Shown: one piece after another, positions 6,430 to 15,284 of the stretch | How the letters are laid out: each line of letters starts with the position of its first letter | Position numbering within the stretch: position 1 is the stretch's first letter | DNA from: a virus | Length of the DNA: 30,847 bases | Direction: 5' to 3' (one strand) | Virus record (IMG/VR): IMGVR_UViG_3300017750_004845 | Span: 1-30,847 of that record | Program-made: the position numbers and the translations under genes | Notes under the pieces: model-generated | The model's input: the letters and a program-made list of their open reading frames with translations, nothing else | Databases searched by the model: none | What the model was told of the DNA's origin: nothing

Positions 6430-7699
6430 GACTTTCTGTTCATATCCATGGAGACATCAGTACGTCCATACCACAGGACATCAAAAGATATGTTGTATGA
6501 GTGAAGACAACATAGTCAAATCTGACGGGTATCTGCAGTACAACATGAGTAAAGACGAAGTGCTTGATTCTTGGAACAGTGATTACATGAAACGCATTAG
6601 ATTAAAAATGATAGCCGGTGAGCCTATTGTCAATTGTATAAAATGTGTTGAGAGTGAAGCAAAAGGACTTACCTCCATGCGAACGACTGCCAATAAAGAA
6701 AAGTACATTTCATCAACAAACGTAGACGGAAGTATAGATGACAAGCCAGACTCATTAGAATTACACTTTGGAAACACCTGCAACCTGCAATGTAAAATGT
6801 GTAGCCAACAGTTCAGTCACATGATAGGTAAAGAACTACTGAAGATGGGTGAACAGGATCCTAGTTTCCTGCAATGGGTAAAAAAAGAAAGTGGGGTGAT
6901 CAATAATTGGACAGGTGAACTGGACATAGCCTATGACTGGTATAAGAATGATAAAATTAAGAAAAGCATCTTTGACCATGTCAGCCGGAATGTTGAATCA
7001 TTAGTGGTTATAGGGGGTGAGCCAACGATAATCTCAGAGTTCTACGAGCTTCTTGGATATTGTCATTCCAACAATACCCTTAAAGATAAGTCGCTAACCA
7101 TAACAACTAACATGACCAACACCAATAAAAACTTATCAACATGGTTGGGCTCCGTGAAGGACTTTATGATCCACGCAAGTATAGACGGCTTGGACGAAAG
7201 GAACCGGTACATAAGATATCCTTGTAATTGGAAAAGTGTTCTCAAGTCATTGCAGTTCTACAAAGATGTAATGCAAAAACACAAACAAGCACACTTTAAC
7301 TTTGCACCGGCCATACAACTACTCAACATAGATCAACTGCCTGAACTTTGTAAATTTTTCATTGATAATTTTACTACAAAAAAATGTGACATAGCATGGG
7401 TATCACAGGTCAGGTATCCTATCATATGTGACTATGCTATCCTACCTACAGAACATAGGCATGGCATTGCTGACAAATTAAAAGAAAGTTCAAAACTAAT
7501 ACGCGATGAAAAAACGGCGGCACAGATTTTGTCACATTCGAATGATCTGCTAACCGAATCATTCAGCGATGCTGAGAAAAAAACATATCAAAAAATGTTC
7601 ATGAGATATAATGACAAACAGGATCAATTTAGGAAAACCAAACCCTGGAGAGCACTAATGCCGGATCTGGATCAGGCTTTGACAAATTCGACAAAATAA
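6422..7699 (+). CDS. Radical SAM protein, twitch/SPASM-type phage family
   Basis: The protein has 425 residues. The radical SAM cluster motif CX3CX2C is present at Cys120, Cys124 and Cys127 (GNTCNLQCKMCSQQ), followed by the GGEP element (VVIGGEPTI) and a typical TIM-barrel pattern. The N-terminal section contributes further cysteines (Cys6, ICCMSE, NCIKC) that could hold an auxiliary cluster, as in SPASM or twitch proteins. Such enzymes cleave SAM to a 5'-deoxyadenosyl radical and often modify peptides. Related proteins are frequent in marine T4-like phages and their substrate is unknown. The start overlaps the GPx stop by 8 bases, a sign of coupling; no ribosome site is seen. The family call is firm, the substrate open. 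Confidence 0.88.
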   Translation: MSKTFCSYPWRHQYVHTTGHQKICCMSEDNIVKSDGYLQYNMSKDEVLDSWNSDYMKRIRLKMIAGEPIVNCIKCVESEAKGLTSMRTTANKEKYISSTNVDGSIDDKPDSLELHFGNTCNLQCKMCSQQFSHMIGKELLKMGEQDPSFLQWVKKESGVINNWTGELDIAYDWYKNDKIKKSIFDHVSRNVESLVVIGGEPTIISEFYELLGYCHSNNTLKDKSLTITTNMTNTNKNLSTWLGSVKDFMIHASIDGLDERNRYIRYPCNWKSVLKSLQFYKDVMQKHKQAHFNFAPAIQLLNIDQLPELCKFFIDNFTTKKCDIAWVSQVRYPIICDYAILPTEHRHGIADKLKESSKLIRDEKTAAQILSHSNDLLTESFSDAEKKTYQKMFMRYNDKQDQFRKTKPWRALMPDLDQALTNSTK

Positions 7700-7707
7700 T
7701 ATACAAT

Positions 7708-8418
7708 ATGTCTATGAAAATACCAAAAGATGTCATTGAAGACAAAGGCATCACCTATGTGCAGAAGTATCCGTACGGAGAAATGTCTAGGGTCACCAAG
7801 AACCATAAAAGACACTACGAAACACCAGATGGAAGGCAAGTTCCTTCGGTTACAACTGTCCTAAGTGCCACGAAAGATATGACACACTTACACGCTTGGA
7901 GAAAACGTATAGGTGCAGAGAAGGCTCAACAGATAACAACCGAAAGTGCCAACATAGGAACTGTGATGCATAGGAGCCTAGAGAAGCATGTCAAAGGGGA
8001 AGATCGTAAGCCTGGTTCCAATCTTATACAGCAAAAAGCACACACAATGGCCAATGTCATAATAGACAACGGACTTAATGATGTTAGTGAAGTATGGGGG
8101 TCGGAAGTGTCGCTTTATTATCCGGAGTTGTACGCAGGCACAACAGACTTGGTTGGAGTGTACAAGGGTGCACCTGCCATAATGGATTTCAAACAGGCAC
8201 GTAGACTTAAAAAGAAAGAGTGGGTCGAAGACTATTACTTGCAATTGGTGGCCTATGCTGAAGCACACAACAAGATGTACGATACACAGATCAAAACAGG
8301 TAGGATATTCATATGCACACAGGCGAACGAATACCAGACTTTCGACATAGATAACTATGATCACTGGGTTGGACAGTGGTACGCAAAGTTGGAACAATAC
8401 TACAAGTCTGTACTGTAA
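7708..8418 (+). CDS. PD-(D/E)XK superfamily exonuclease
   Basis: The 236-residue protein shows the RecB/Cas4-like PD-(D/E)XK nuclease pattern: an N-terminal GTVMHRSLEKH with His88, then SEVSLYYPELYAGTTDLVG with Glu133 and Asp147, the catalytic MDFKQA (Asp160-x-Lys162), and the QLVAYAEAHN helix that places the Q-x3-Y element. These enzymes cut DNA with divalent metal, and phage copies act in recombination, host DNA breakdown or replication. It lies 9 bases after the radical SAM gene and just before the tail fibre. No Shine-Dalgarno sequence is visible; a second ATG at 7714 is a possible start. Confidence 0.85.
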   Translation: MSMKIPKDVIEDKGITYVQKYPYGEMSRVTKNHKRHYETPDGRQVPSVTTVLSATKDMTHLHAWRKRIGAEKAQQITTESANIGTVMHRSLEKHVKGEDRKPGSNLIQQKAHTMANVIIDNGLNDVSEVWGSEVSLYYPELYAGTTDLVGVYKGAPAIMDFKQARRLKKKEWVEDYYLQLVAYAEAHNKMYDTQIKTGRIFICTQANEYQTFDIDNYDHWVGQWYAKLEQYYKSVL

Positions 8419-8424
8419 TAAATA
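8417..8424 (+). promoter_or_regulatory. Late promoter box (AATAAATA) for tail fibre
   Basis: AATAAATA overlaps the preceding stop codon and ends 7 bases before the ATG at 8432, predicting a leaderless late transcript. Confidence 0.5.
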
Positions 8425-8431
8425 ACAACAT

Positions 8432-10030
8432 ATGCCGATAGTACAGATATCTAGAATACAACACAGACGTGGAAAAAGGACTGATCTACCACAACTAGCC
8501 GCGGGAGAACTGGGCTGGGTGATAGACGAACAGAGGTTGTTTATAGGTAACGGCACAGTATCAGATGGTGCCCCGGCAGTAGGCAACACTGAGATAGTAA
8601 CTGATGGAAGCTCTGCATTTACATCAGCCTTAAGCCACACGTTTAAAGGTTATCTTGGTGATTCGACCCCTGTCACTACATCTACTCAAAGGACCTTAGC
8701 AAACAGGTTAGATGAATATGTATCTGTCAAAGACTTTGGTGCTAAAGGAGATGACTCAACTGCAGACGTAACGGCAATCCAAAATGCCATAGACGAGATT
8801 TACATCGACACAGATAAAGACGATACTAGATCAAGAAGAATATTATTCTTTCCTGCAGGCACATATAAAATAAACACAGCACTTAAAATTCCACCATATG
8901 CACACTTGGTGGGAGAAGGTCCAGACAAAACCATTATAAAGAATTCAGGTAACAATGCAGTTGTTGTCATGCAAGACGACGAAGGTAATGTAGGATCCAA
9001 TATAGGAAACTCCAGCGCCACTACACCAACACAGGTACAGATATCTAACATGACTTTGAGAACATCTGTTGCTTATGGTGGTATATCTCTTGATAGAGTA
9101 ACTAATGCATATTTCAATAATGTTAAACTACAAGGTTCATATGCTTCAGGAGGTTCTGATTCTAGCAATTCCAAAGGAGTGACCACAACAAATTCTACAG
9201 CTACGTTCACAACTTCTAATATTGTTTTTAACCAATGTCAGTTTACAAAATTTGCAAGGCTTGTTGATTTAAGTTTTAATTGCACTAACGTGAAATTTAT
9301 TTCATGTGATTTCACAACTGCATACTACGGAGCATTGATTGGAGCAGAGATGGACGGAAGCACTACAGGTTTGGATGACGGCCCAAGAGATGTACAGTTT
9401 ATAAGTTCAAGCTGGAGTGATATAGGTCAACAAGCAATATTAGTGTCGCCTGCAACAGGCACAACTGATTCAGCAGGTCCAAGACACATAGTTTCGCATG
9501 CCAACTTCTTTGCAAAGACGGTGGGAAATAATTTCGAAGGTGTCGGTACATTTAGCGAAGTTCCAATTATACAGTTTGACAACGACGAATGTTCATCTGT
9601 ACAAGACTTCTTTGAAAGAACAGATCTAAGAAGATCAGATGGCAGTTCAAATTTAAATGCCGCTCCAGAGGTACAAGGAATTGGTTTAACGACCAAAGCA
9701 ATAAAATCACAGACCCTTTCAGACAACACATCGTCGGCCACTACGATCAATGAATTTCCAGCACTCGCGGGAAAAGGAATATTCATCAAGTATAAAATAG
9801 TAAGGGGAACACTTGATAGGACAGGAGAATTTATTATCAGTGCATCTACAACAGCAGTAGGGTTTGATGATAGCTTTACAGAAAGCGGTGCAGATATTGG
9901 AGTAACCTTAACTGCCGCACTTGATGATAAAGACTCCACAGCAGGAAACGAAACTGTTGCCTTTAAGTTCACAACTACTAGCACAGGCACAGATGCAACC
10001 ATAGATTACCAGACAACGATCCTAGCATAA
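8432..10030 (+). CDS. Tail fibre/tailspike with pectate-lyase-type beta-helix
   Basis: The protein has 532 residues. Residues 1-50 (ISRIQHRRGKRTDLPQLAAGELGWVIDE, then RLFIGNG) form the short attachment module common at the start of marine phage tail fibres. From about residue 96, YVSVKDFGAKGDDSTADVTAIQNAI is the hallmark start of the pectate_lyase_3 beta-helix found in tailspikes, continuing through Asn-, Ser- and Gly-rich rungs to about residue 370. The C-terminal 130 residues are a Thr- and Ala-rich beta domain, perhaps for trimerisation or receptor binding. It would bind or trim host surface glycans. A late box lies 7 bases upstream and no ribosome site is seen. A hairpin at 10047 follows the stop. 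Enzyme activity cannot be judged from sequence alone. Confidence 0.85.
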   Translation: MPIVQISRIQHRRGKRTDLPQLAAGELGWVIDEQRLFIGNGTVSDGAPAVGNTEIVTDGSSAFTSALSHTFKGYLGDSTPVTTSTQRTLANRLDEYVSVKDFGAKGDDSTADVTAIQNAIDEIYIDTDKDDTRSRRILFFPAGTYKINTALKIPPYAHLVGEGPDKTIIKNSGNNAVVVMQDDEGNVGSNIGNSSATTPTQVQISNMTLRTSVAYGGISLDRVTNAYFNNVKLQGSYASGGSDSSNSKGVTTTNSTATFTTSNIVFNQCQFTKFARLVDLSFNCTNVKFISCDFTTAYYGALIGAEMDGSTTGLDDGPRDVQFISSSWSDIGQQAILVSPATGTTDSAGPRHIVSHANFFAKTVGNNFEGVGTFSEVPIIQFDNDECSSVQDFFERTDLRRSDGSSNLNAAPEVQGIGLTTKAIKSQTLSDNTSSATTINEFPALAGKGIFIKYKIVRGTLDRTGEFIISASTTAVGFDDSFTESGADIGVTLTAALDDKDSTAGNETVAFKFTTTSTGTDATIDYQTTILA

Positions 10031-10046
10031 AATCAATTATCTTGTA

Positions 10047-10066
10047 GACAAAAAACTTTTTTTGTC
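10047..10066 (+). terminator. Weak AT-rich hairpin after tail fibre
   Basis: GACAAAAA and TTTTTGTC pair across a 4-base loop 17 bases after the tail-fibre stop. The stem is AT-rich with its own T stretch, so it is at best a weak or two-way terminator. The rest of 10031-10171 is AT-rich with no convincing sigma70 promoter. Confidence 0.35.
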
Positions 10067-10164
10067 ATAATATTAGTACATTATAAAATTACATAACGAC
10101 ATTGTAGTTTTAGTCAAACGACAGGTTACAAAAAAAGTATAAAAAAGTTATAAACACGGATTTA

Positions 10165-10172
10165 GATAAATA
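10165..10172 (+). promoter_or_regulatory. Possible late-type box at nrdA start
   Basis: GATAAATA overlaps the first ATG (10172). If used as a promoter, transcription would begin near 10179 and the gene would have to start at the ATG at 10220. It may equally be chance in this AT-rich gap. Confidence 0.3.
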
Positions 10173-12568
10173 TGGATACAACAAAAACAAAAATCAAAAA
10201 CAGAAATTACAAAAACTTAATGCCGAACACCAACTCTAGTACGATCAAAGTCCAAAAAAGAGATGGTAGGCAGGAGCCCCTTGACATAAACAAGATTCAT
10301 TTCGTCGTTGAAGAAGCATGTGAAGGTCTAGCAGGAGTAAGTTCATCTCAGATTGAAATGAATGCCAACATACAGTTCTATGATGGCATGACAACAAAAG
10401 ATATACAAAACGTTTTAGTAAGGTCTGCAAATGATCTTATAAGTTTGGAAACTCCAAACTATCAATATGCCGCGGCAAGACTTCTATCATATGATGTTAG
10501 GAAGGAAGCACACGGTCAGTACGAATACATTCCGTTGTTGAAACTTATATTAAGGAACATTAGGTTGGGTGTTTATGACAAAGGCATACTTGACAAGTAT
10601 TCTAAAACAGAACTTAAGAAATTTAATACATGGATACGAAGAGACAGAGATCTTAGATTTACATACGCAGGCCTTAGACAAATCTGTGACAAATATCTTG
10701 TACAGGACAGGAGTACTGGACAACTATACGAAACACCACAGGACATGTACATGATGATCGCGGCAACTTTATTTGCTGACTACCCTACAAAGTCTAGAAT
10801 GTCTTATGTTAAAAAGTATTACGATGCAATCTCACAACACAAAATAAACATTCCAACGCCAGTGATGGCAGGAGTGAGAACACCTATCAGACAATTTGCT
10901 TCTTGCGTTCTAGTAGACAGTGATGACACGTTACCTAGTATTTTTTCAAGTGACATGGCAATTGGTTTATACGTTGCCAGAAGAGCAGGCATAGGAATAA
11001 ACGCAGGACGTATCAGAGGTATAAATTCTAAAATTAGAGGTGGGGAGGTCCAACACACAGGAGTCATTCCGTTCCTTAAAAAATTCGAATCCACTGTGAG
11101 ATGTTGCACACAAAATGGTGTGCGTGGTGGAAACGCAACAGTTCACTTTCCTATATGGCACCCCGAGATAGAAGACATCCTTGTACTAAAAAACAACAAA
11201 GGTACAGAAGATAACAGAGTAAGAAGAATGGATTACTCCATACAGATCAGCAAACTGTTCTATGAAAGATTCATGAATGAAGAGGATATAACTTTGATAT
11301 CTCCACACATGGCACCAGGACTCTACGATGCATTCGGCACAGACGACTTCGACGACCTGTACTTGAAGTACGAAGCAGACAAGACTATTCCAAAGAAAAC
11401 AGTTCCGGCACAGGATCTGTTCTTTGATCTTTTGAAAGAGAGGGCAGAGACAGGACGTATCTATATAATGAACTTGGATCACTGTAACTCTCACAGCAGT
11501 TTCAAAGACAAGGTGTCAATGAGCAACCTTTGTCAAGAGATCACACTACCGACAACACCAATACAAGACATACACGACGATCAAGGTGAGATTGCACTTT
11601 GTATCCTTTCAGCGGTTAACGTTGGTGGATTGAATGATTTAAGTGAACTAGAAAACATATGTGATCTTAGTGTTAGGGCTCTTGAACAGATAATTGACTA
11701 CCAAGATTATCCAGTCAAGGCCGCAGAAGTATCAACAAAGAAAAGAAGAAGCCTGGGCATTGGTTACATTGGACTTGCACACTATCTGGCGAAGAACGGT
11801 GTTAAATATTCCGATCCAAAAGCGTGGGATCTAGTTGACAGACTTACTGAAGCATTCCAATATAATCTTTTGAGAGCAAGTTGCAACATTGCAATGGAGA
11901 AAGGGAAGTGTGAGGGATTTGAAAGGACCAAGTACGCAGACGGCCTACTGCCAATAGATCACTACAAGAAAGAGATTGATGAGATCGTGCCACACAAACA
12001 GAGAATGGCATGGGAGAGTCTGAGAAAGGACATTGCCAAATACGGATTAAGACACAGCACGTTGTCAGCACAGATGCCAAGCGAGAGTAGTTCTGTTGTA
12101 TCAAATGAGACAAACGGAATTGAACCACCGAGAGCCTTAATGGCAATCAAGAAAAGTAAGAAAGGTCCTTTGAAACAGATAGCACCAGGGTTCCCTAAAC
12201 TAAAAAATGATTACACTTTGTTATGGGACATGCCGGACAACACAGGTTACATCAATGTTGTGGCAATGATGCAAAAATACTTTGACCAAGCAATATCGGG
12301 CAACTGGAGTTACAACCCATTGCATCATGAGAATAATGAGGTACCTCTGTCAGCAATGGCACAAGACATGCTTACAGCGTACAAATATGGATGGAAGACA
12401 AGTTATTATCAGAATACATATGATTTCAAAGGTGAGGAGGAAGATGTACAGCCAGCAGGATTAAGTGCTGTTGTGGAGACGGACGAAGGAGAGGATGTTG
12501 AACTTCCGCCAGAATTGATAAATACTGACATCATTGAAGGCGACGATTGTGACGCCTGCACAATTTAA
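10172..12568 (+). CDS. nrdA: Ribonucleoside-diphosphate reductase, large subunit (class Ia)
   Basis: NrdA reduces ribonucleotides to deoxyribonucleotides with NrdB. An N-terminal ATP cone (TIKVQKRDGRQEPLDINKIH) is followed by the barrel with the active-site cysteines: FASCVLVDS (Cys245), NLCQE (Asn452, Cys454, Glu456) and ALCILSAVN (Cys477), matching E. coli Cys225, Cys439 and Cys462. The C-terminus ends in a redox pair CDAC (Cys793, Cys796), closer together than the CX4C of E. coli. The length (798) is slightly above the usual 750-780. ATG 10220 (MPNTNS) would fit family N-termini better and is a good alternative start. No ribosome site supports either. nrdB follows after 14 bases. The substrate cysteines are complete, so an active enzyme is expected. 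Confidence 0.96.
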   Translation: MDTTKTKIKNRNYKNLMPNTNSSTIKVQKRDGRQEPLDINKIHFVVEEACEGLAGVSSSQIEMNANIQFYDGMTTKDIQNVLVRSANDLISLETPNYQYAAARLLSYDVRKEAHGQYEYIPLLKLILRNIRLGVYDKGILDKYSKTELKKFNTWIRRDRDLRFTYAGLRQICDKYLVQDRSTGQLYETPQDMYMMIAATLFADYPTKSRMSYVKKYYDAISQHKINIPTPVMAGVRTPIRQFASCVLVDSDDTLPSIFSSDMAIGLYVARRAGIGINAGRIRGINSKIRGGEVQHTGVIPFLKKFESTVRCCTQNGVRGGNATVHFPIWHPEIEDILVLKNNKGTEDNRVRRMDYSIQISKLFYERFMNEEDITLISPHMAPGLYDAFGTDDFDDLYLKYEADKTIPKKTVPAQDLFFDLLKERAETGRIYIMNLDHCNSHSSFKDKVSMSNLCQEITLPTTPIQDIHDDQGEIALCILSAVNVGGLNDLSELENICDLSVRALEQIIDYQDYPVKAAEVSTKKRRSLGIGYIGLAHYLAKNGVKYSDPKAWDLVDRLTEAFQYNLLRASCNIAMEKGKCEGFERTKYADGLLPIDHYKKEIDEIVPHKQRMAWESLRKDIAKYGLRHSTLSAQMPSESSSVVSNETNGIEPPRALMAIKKSKKGPLKQIAPGFPKLKNDYTLLWDMPDNTGYINVVAMMQKYFDQAISGNWSYNPLHHENNEVPLSAMAQDMLTAYKYGWKTSYYQNTYDFKGEEEDVQPAGLSAVVETDEGEDVELPPELINTDIIEGDDCDACTI

Positions 12569-12582
12569 CAACAGAAAAGATT

Positions 12583-13683
12583 ATGACGAAAACAGTTTTT
12601 AACCAGGGGAAAGTTGACTTCACTAAACAGCCGATGTTCTTTGGCGAGGATGGTGGCGTACAGAGATACGACAACTTCAAACACCCGCAGTTCGACAAAC
12701 TAAATCAAACCATGATCGGTTACTTCTGGAGACCAGAGGAAGTAAGTTTGCAGAAGGACAGAGCGGACTTCATGAACTTTAGACCAGAACAGAAACACAT
12801 ATTCACAAGTAATTTGAAATATCAAACACTATTAGATTCAGTACAGGGCAGGGGACCAAGCCTTATGTTCTTGCCATACGTCAGCAATCCTGAACTAGAA
12901 GGTTGCATAGTAACTTGGGATTTCTTCGAAACCATTCATAGTCGTTCATACACACACATAATGAAGAACGTTTACGCAGACCCATCCGAAGTATTTGACA
13001 CAATATTAGACGATAAAGAGATACTGAAGAGAGCAAAAAGTGTCACATACGAATACGACAAGTTTGGAAAGATGGCATTGGACCACGCAGTTGGCAAGAA
13101 AGTGGACATGCTTGAACTCAAGAGACAGTTGTATCTAGCGATGAACACAGTGAACTTACTAGAAGGTTTGAGATTCTACATATCTTTCGCTTGTACATTC
13201 GCATTTGGTGAGCTTAAACTAATGGAAGGTTCAGCAAAGATACTTTCATTAATCGCAAGGGATGAAGCGACACACTTGAATTTGTCAACACACGTGATCA
13301 AAGCATGGCAAAAAGGTGATGACGCCGAAATGACCAAGGCTATGAAAGGCACAGAAAAAACTGTGATCCAGATGTTCAAGGACTGTGTTGAAGAAGAGAA
13401 GGCATGGGCCAAGTACCTATTCAAGGATGGATCAATTATAGGATTAAACGAAAAACTTTTAGGCAACTATGTAGAATGGATTGCAAACAAGAGACTGAGA
13501 GCATTAGGGTATGATCCAATATATGATGTATCAGCATCTGCAAATCCACTACCATGGACACAGCACTGGTTAAGCTCTAAGGGTATGCAGGTGGCACCAC
13601 AGGAAACAGAAGTAGAATCATACATCGTTGGTGGCATCAAACAGGACGTCAAAAAAGGTCAATTCAGTAAGTTCAAACTCTAA
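12583..13683 (+). CDS. nrdB: Ribonucleoside-diphosphate reductase, small subunit (class Ia)
   Basis: NrdB carries the diiron-tyrosyl radical that starts catalysis in NrdA. The metal ligands are visible: Asp85 in YQTLLDSVQGR, Glu116 and His119 in FFETIHSRSYTHI, and the later Glu/His pair in ARDEATHLN. The radical tyrosine is Tyr123 in the same HSRSYTHI block, equivalent to E. coli Tyr122. The length of 366 matches the family. It starts 14 bases after nrdA and ends 12 bases before the cytochrome b gene, with no terminator between, so the three probably form one transcript. It has no clear Shine-Dalgarno sequence. The assignment is firm. Confidence 0.96.
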   Translation: MTKTVFNQGKVDFTKQPMFFGEDGGVQRYDNFKHPQFDKLNQTMIGYFWRPEEVSLQKDRADFMNFRPEQKHIFTSNLKYQTLLDSVQGRGPSLMFLPYVSNPELEGCIVTWDFFETIHSRSYTHIMKNVYADPSEVFDTILDDKEILKRAKSVTYEYDKFGKMALDHAVGKKVDMLELKRQLYLAMNTVNLLEGLRFYISFACTFAFGELKLMEGSAKILSLIARDEATHLNLSTHVIKAWQKGDDAEMTKAMKGTEKTVIQMFKDCVEEEKAWAKYLFKDGSIIGLNEKLLGNYVEWIANKRLRALGYDPIYDVSASANPLPWTQHWLSSKGMQVAPQETEVESYIVGGIKQDVKKGQFSKFKL

Positions 13684-13695
13684 GAAACACAACAT

Positions 13696-14946
13696 ATGGA
13701 TAATAAAGACTACAAGCCGGTCAACACCAATAAGGTAAAAGAAAATAGTTCACCTTTCACTGGTCCGTTAGGTTGGTTAGATAATAGGCTTCCTATCTTT
13801 CGAATGTTCAAACACGAATATTTAGATTTTCAAGTTCCTAAAAACTTAAATTACTTTTGGAGTTTTGGTGCAATTTTGACTTTTACTTTGTTAGGATTAA
13901 TAGCAACAGGATTGGTTCTAGGAATGCATTACAAACCTAGCGTGGCTGAAGCATTTAGCAGTGTAGAACACATCATGAGAGATGTCAATGGCGGTTGGCT
14001 TTTACGATATGCCCACATGAATTTAGCATCTTTCTTTTTCATAGCAGTCTACATACACATGTTCCGCGGACTCTATTTCGGGTCATACAAAGAACCAAGA
14101 CAGCTCATGTGGATATTTGGAATTATCATTTATTTCCTAATGATGGCGACTGCCTTTTTGGGATATGTACTACCATGGGGACAAATGAGCTATTGGGGAG
14201 CTACCGTGATAACCAGTCTGTTCGGAGCCATCCCATTAGTGGGAGAATCTATTGTTACATTACTATGGGGAGACTATGCAGTTGGCGACGCATTCTTGAA
14301 TAGAGCTTTCGTGCTACACTGGTTAATAGCATTCTTGATAGTGGCTGTGGTTGTTTTCCATGTCATTGCGTTACACATGACAGGGTCTAATAATCCAACA
14401 GGTGTAGAGCCCAAGGACACACGTGATACTATAACATTCCATCCTTACATTACAATAAAAGACCTTTACGCATTCCTAGTTTTTATTTTAATCTTTATGT
14501 TCTTCTTGTTTAATTTTCCAAACATACTTGGACACCCTGACAATTACATAGAAGCTAATCCATTGGTGACTCCAGCACACATTGTACCTGAGTGGTACTT
14601 CTTACCATGGTATGCAGTCTTACGTGCCATACCTGATAAACTAGGTGGAGTGATAGCTATGGTGTCTGCGATAGGCGTCATGGGACTTTTACCTTGGTTA
14701 GATACAAGCAAGATAAGATCAAACATCTACAGACCGATCTGGAAACAGTTTACCTGGTTCCTCGTTGGTGACTTTTTCCTACTGATGTACTGTGGCGCCA
14801 TGCCGGCAGAAGGAATATGGATAATGTTAAGTAGGATCGGAACAGGTTATTGGTTCTTATATTTTTTAGTACTGGCTCCGACGGTTGGATGGTTGGAAAA
14901 ACCGCAACTCATACCAGAAGCAATTCATCTAAGAAACAAGAAATAG
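13696..14946 (+). CDS. petB: Cytochrome b (bc1 complex subunit)
   Basis: This is a full-length 416-residue cytochrome b, the quinol-oxidising core of the respiratory bc1 complex in the inner membrane. All four b-haem ligands are present with the standard 14-residue spacing: His107 (RYAHMN) and His121 (YIHMFRG), His208 (VLHWL) and His222 (FHVIALH). The Qo-site PEWY motif is at 298-301 (VPEWYFLPWYAVLRAIPDK), and eight or so hydrophobic helices are evident. The extended N-terminus (FTGPLGWLDNRLP) is of proteobacterial type. No Rieske or cytochrome c1 gene is in the window, so the product would have to join host partners. It sits 12 bases after nrdB, in the same direction and with similar codon usage by eye. 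It looks intact rather than decayed. The family is certain; the benefit to the phage is inferred. Confidence 0.96.
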   Translation: MDNKDYKPVNTNKVKENSSPFTGPLGWLDNRLPIFRMFKHEYLDFQVPKNLNYFWSFGAILTFTLLGLIATGLVLGMHYKPSVAEAFSSVEHIMRDVNGGWLLRYAHMNLASFFFIAVYIHMFRGLYFGSYKEPRQLMWIFGIIIYFLMMATAFLGYVLPWGQMSYWGATVITSLFGAIPLVGESIVTLLWGDYAVGDAFLNRAFVLHWLIAFLIVAVVVFHVIALHMTGSNNPTGVEPKDTRDTITFHPYITIKDLYAFLVFILIFMFFLFNFPNILGHPDNYIEANPLVTPAHIVPEWYFLPWYAVLRAIPDKLGGVIAMVSAIGVMGLLPWLDTSKIRSNIYRPIWKQFTWFLVGDFFLLMYCGAMPAEGIWIMLSRIGTGYWFLYFLVLAPTVGWLEKPQLIPEAIHLRNKK

Positions 14947-14963
14947 ACACTGATTCTGGCATC

Positions 14964-14971
14964 CATAAATA
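14964..14971 (+). promoter_or_regulatory. Late promoter box (CATAAATA) for PAAR gene
   Basis: CATAAATA matches 7 of 8 positions of the T4 late consensus and ends 5 bases before the ATG at 14977, predicting a leaderless transcript. Confidence 0.5.
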
Positions 14972-14976
14972 CTGCT

Positions 14977-15282
14977 ATGCCAAGGATATCAAGACACAAA
15001 GACAGATGTAGGACCGGACATAAATGCAGTGGTACAGCACCCGTCAATGCATCTCAGTACACGGTGTTTGCAAATGGAAAACCAATACTGGTAAGGGGAG
15101 ATAGGGTGGCACCACACTTCATACTCAAACCAGGCGACCCGCCAAAATGTATAGCACACAAGGCACGACTTGCAGGCGGTTCGAGGAGTGTGTTCGTAAA
15201 AGGCATAGGCGTAGGAAGACGGGGTGACCGGGCAGACAGGGGAGCAATGACAGGAGCGTCATTGGACGTATTCGCAGGATAA
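14977..15282 (+). CDS. PAAR-domain tail-spike tip protein
   Basis: The 101-residue, Gly- and Arg-rich protein has the PAAR pattern: an N-terminal ISRHKDRCRTGHKCSG with candidate metal-binding His and Cys residues, repeated short beta turns (FANGKPILVRGDRV, APHF), a second cluster PPKCIAHKA, and the closing FVKGIGVGRRGDRAD. PAAR proteins sharpen the tip of the contractile tail spike and bind a metal, usually zinc or iron. T4 has the counterpart gp5.4. A late box lies 5 bases before the start. The next gene begins 2 bases after its stop, so the two share a transcript. This is strong evidence that the phage has a contractile tail. Confidence 0.88.
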   Translation: MPRISRHKDRCRTGHKCSGTAPVNASQYTVFANGKPILVRGDRVAPHFILKPGDPPKCIAHKARLAGGSRSVFVKGIGVGRRGDRADRGAMTGASLDVFAG

Positions 15283-15284
15283 TC

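Noticed and set aside
9427-10002. Minus-strand frame of 191 codons opposite the tail fibre
   Set aside because: Ser- and Val-rich shadow of the Thr/Ala-rich fibre codons; no family features.
10062-10087. TTGTCA plus TATAAA as an nrdA promoter
   Set aside because: The spacing is only 14 bases, too short for a normal sigma70 promoter.
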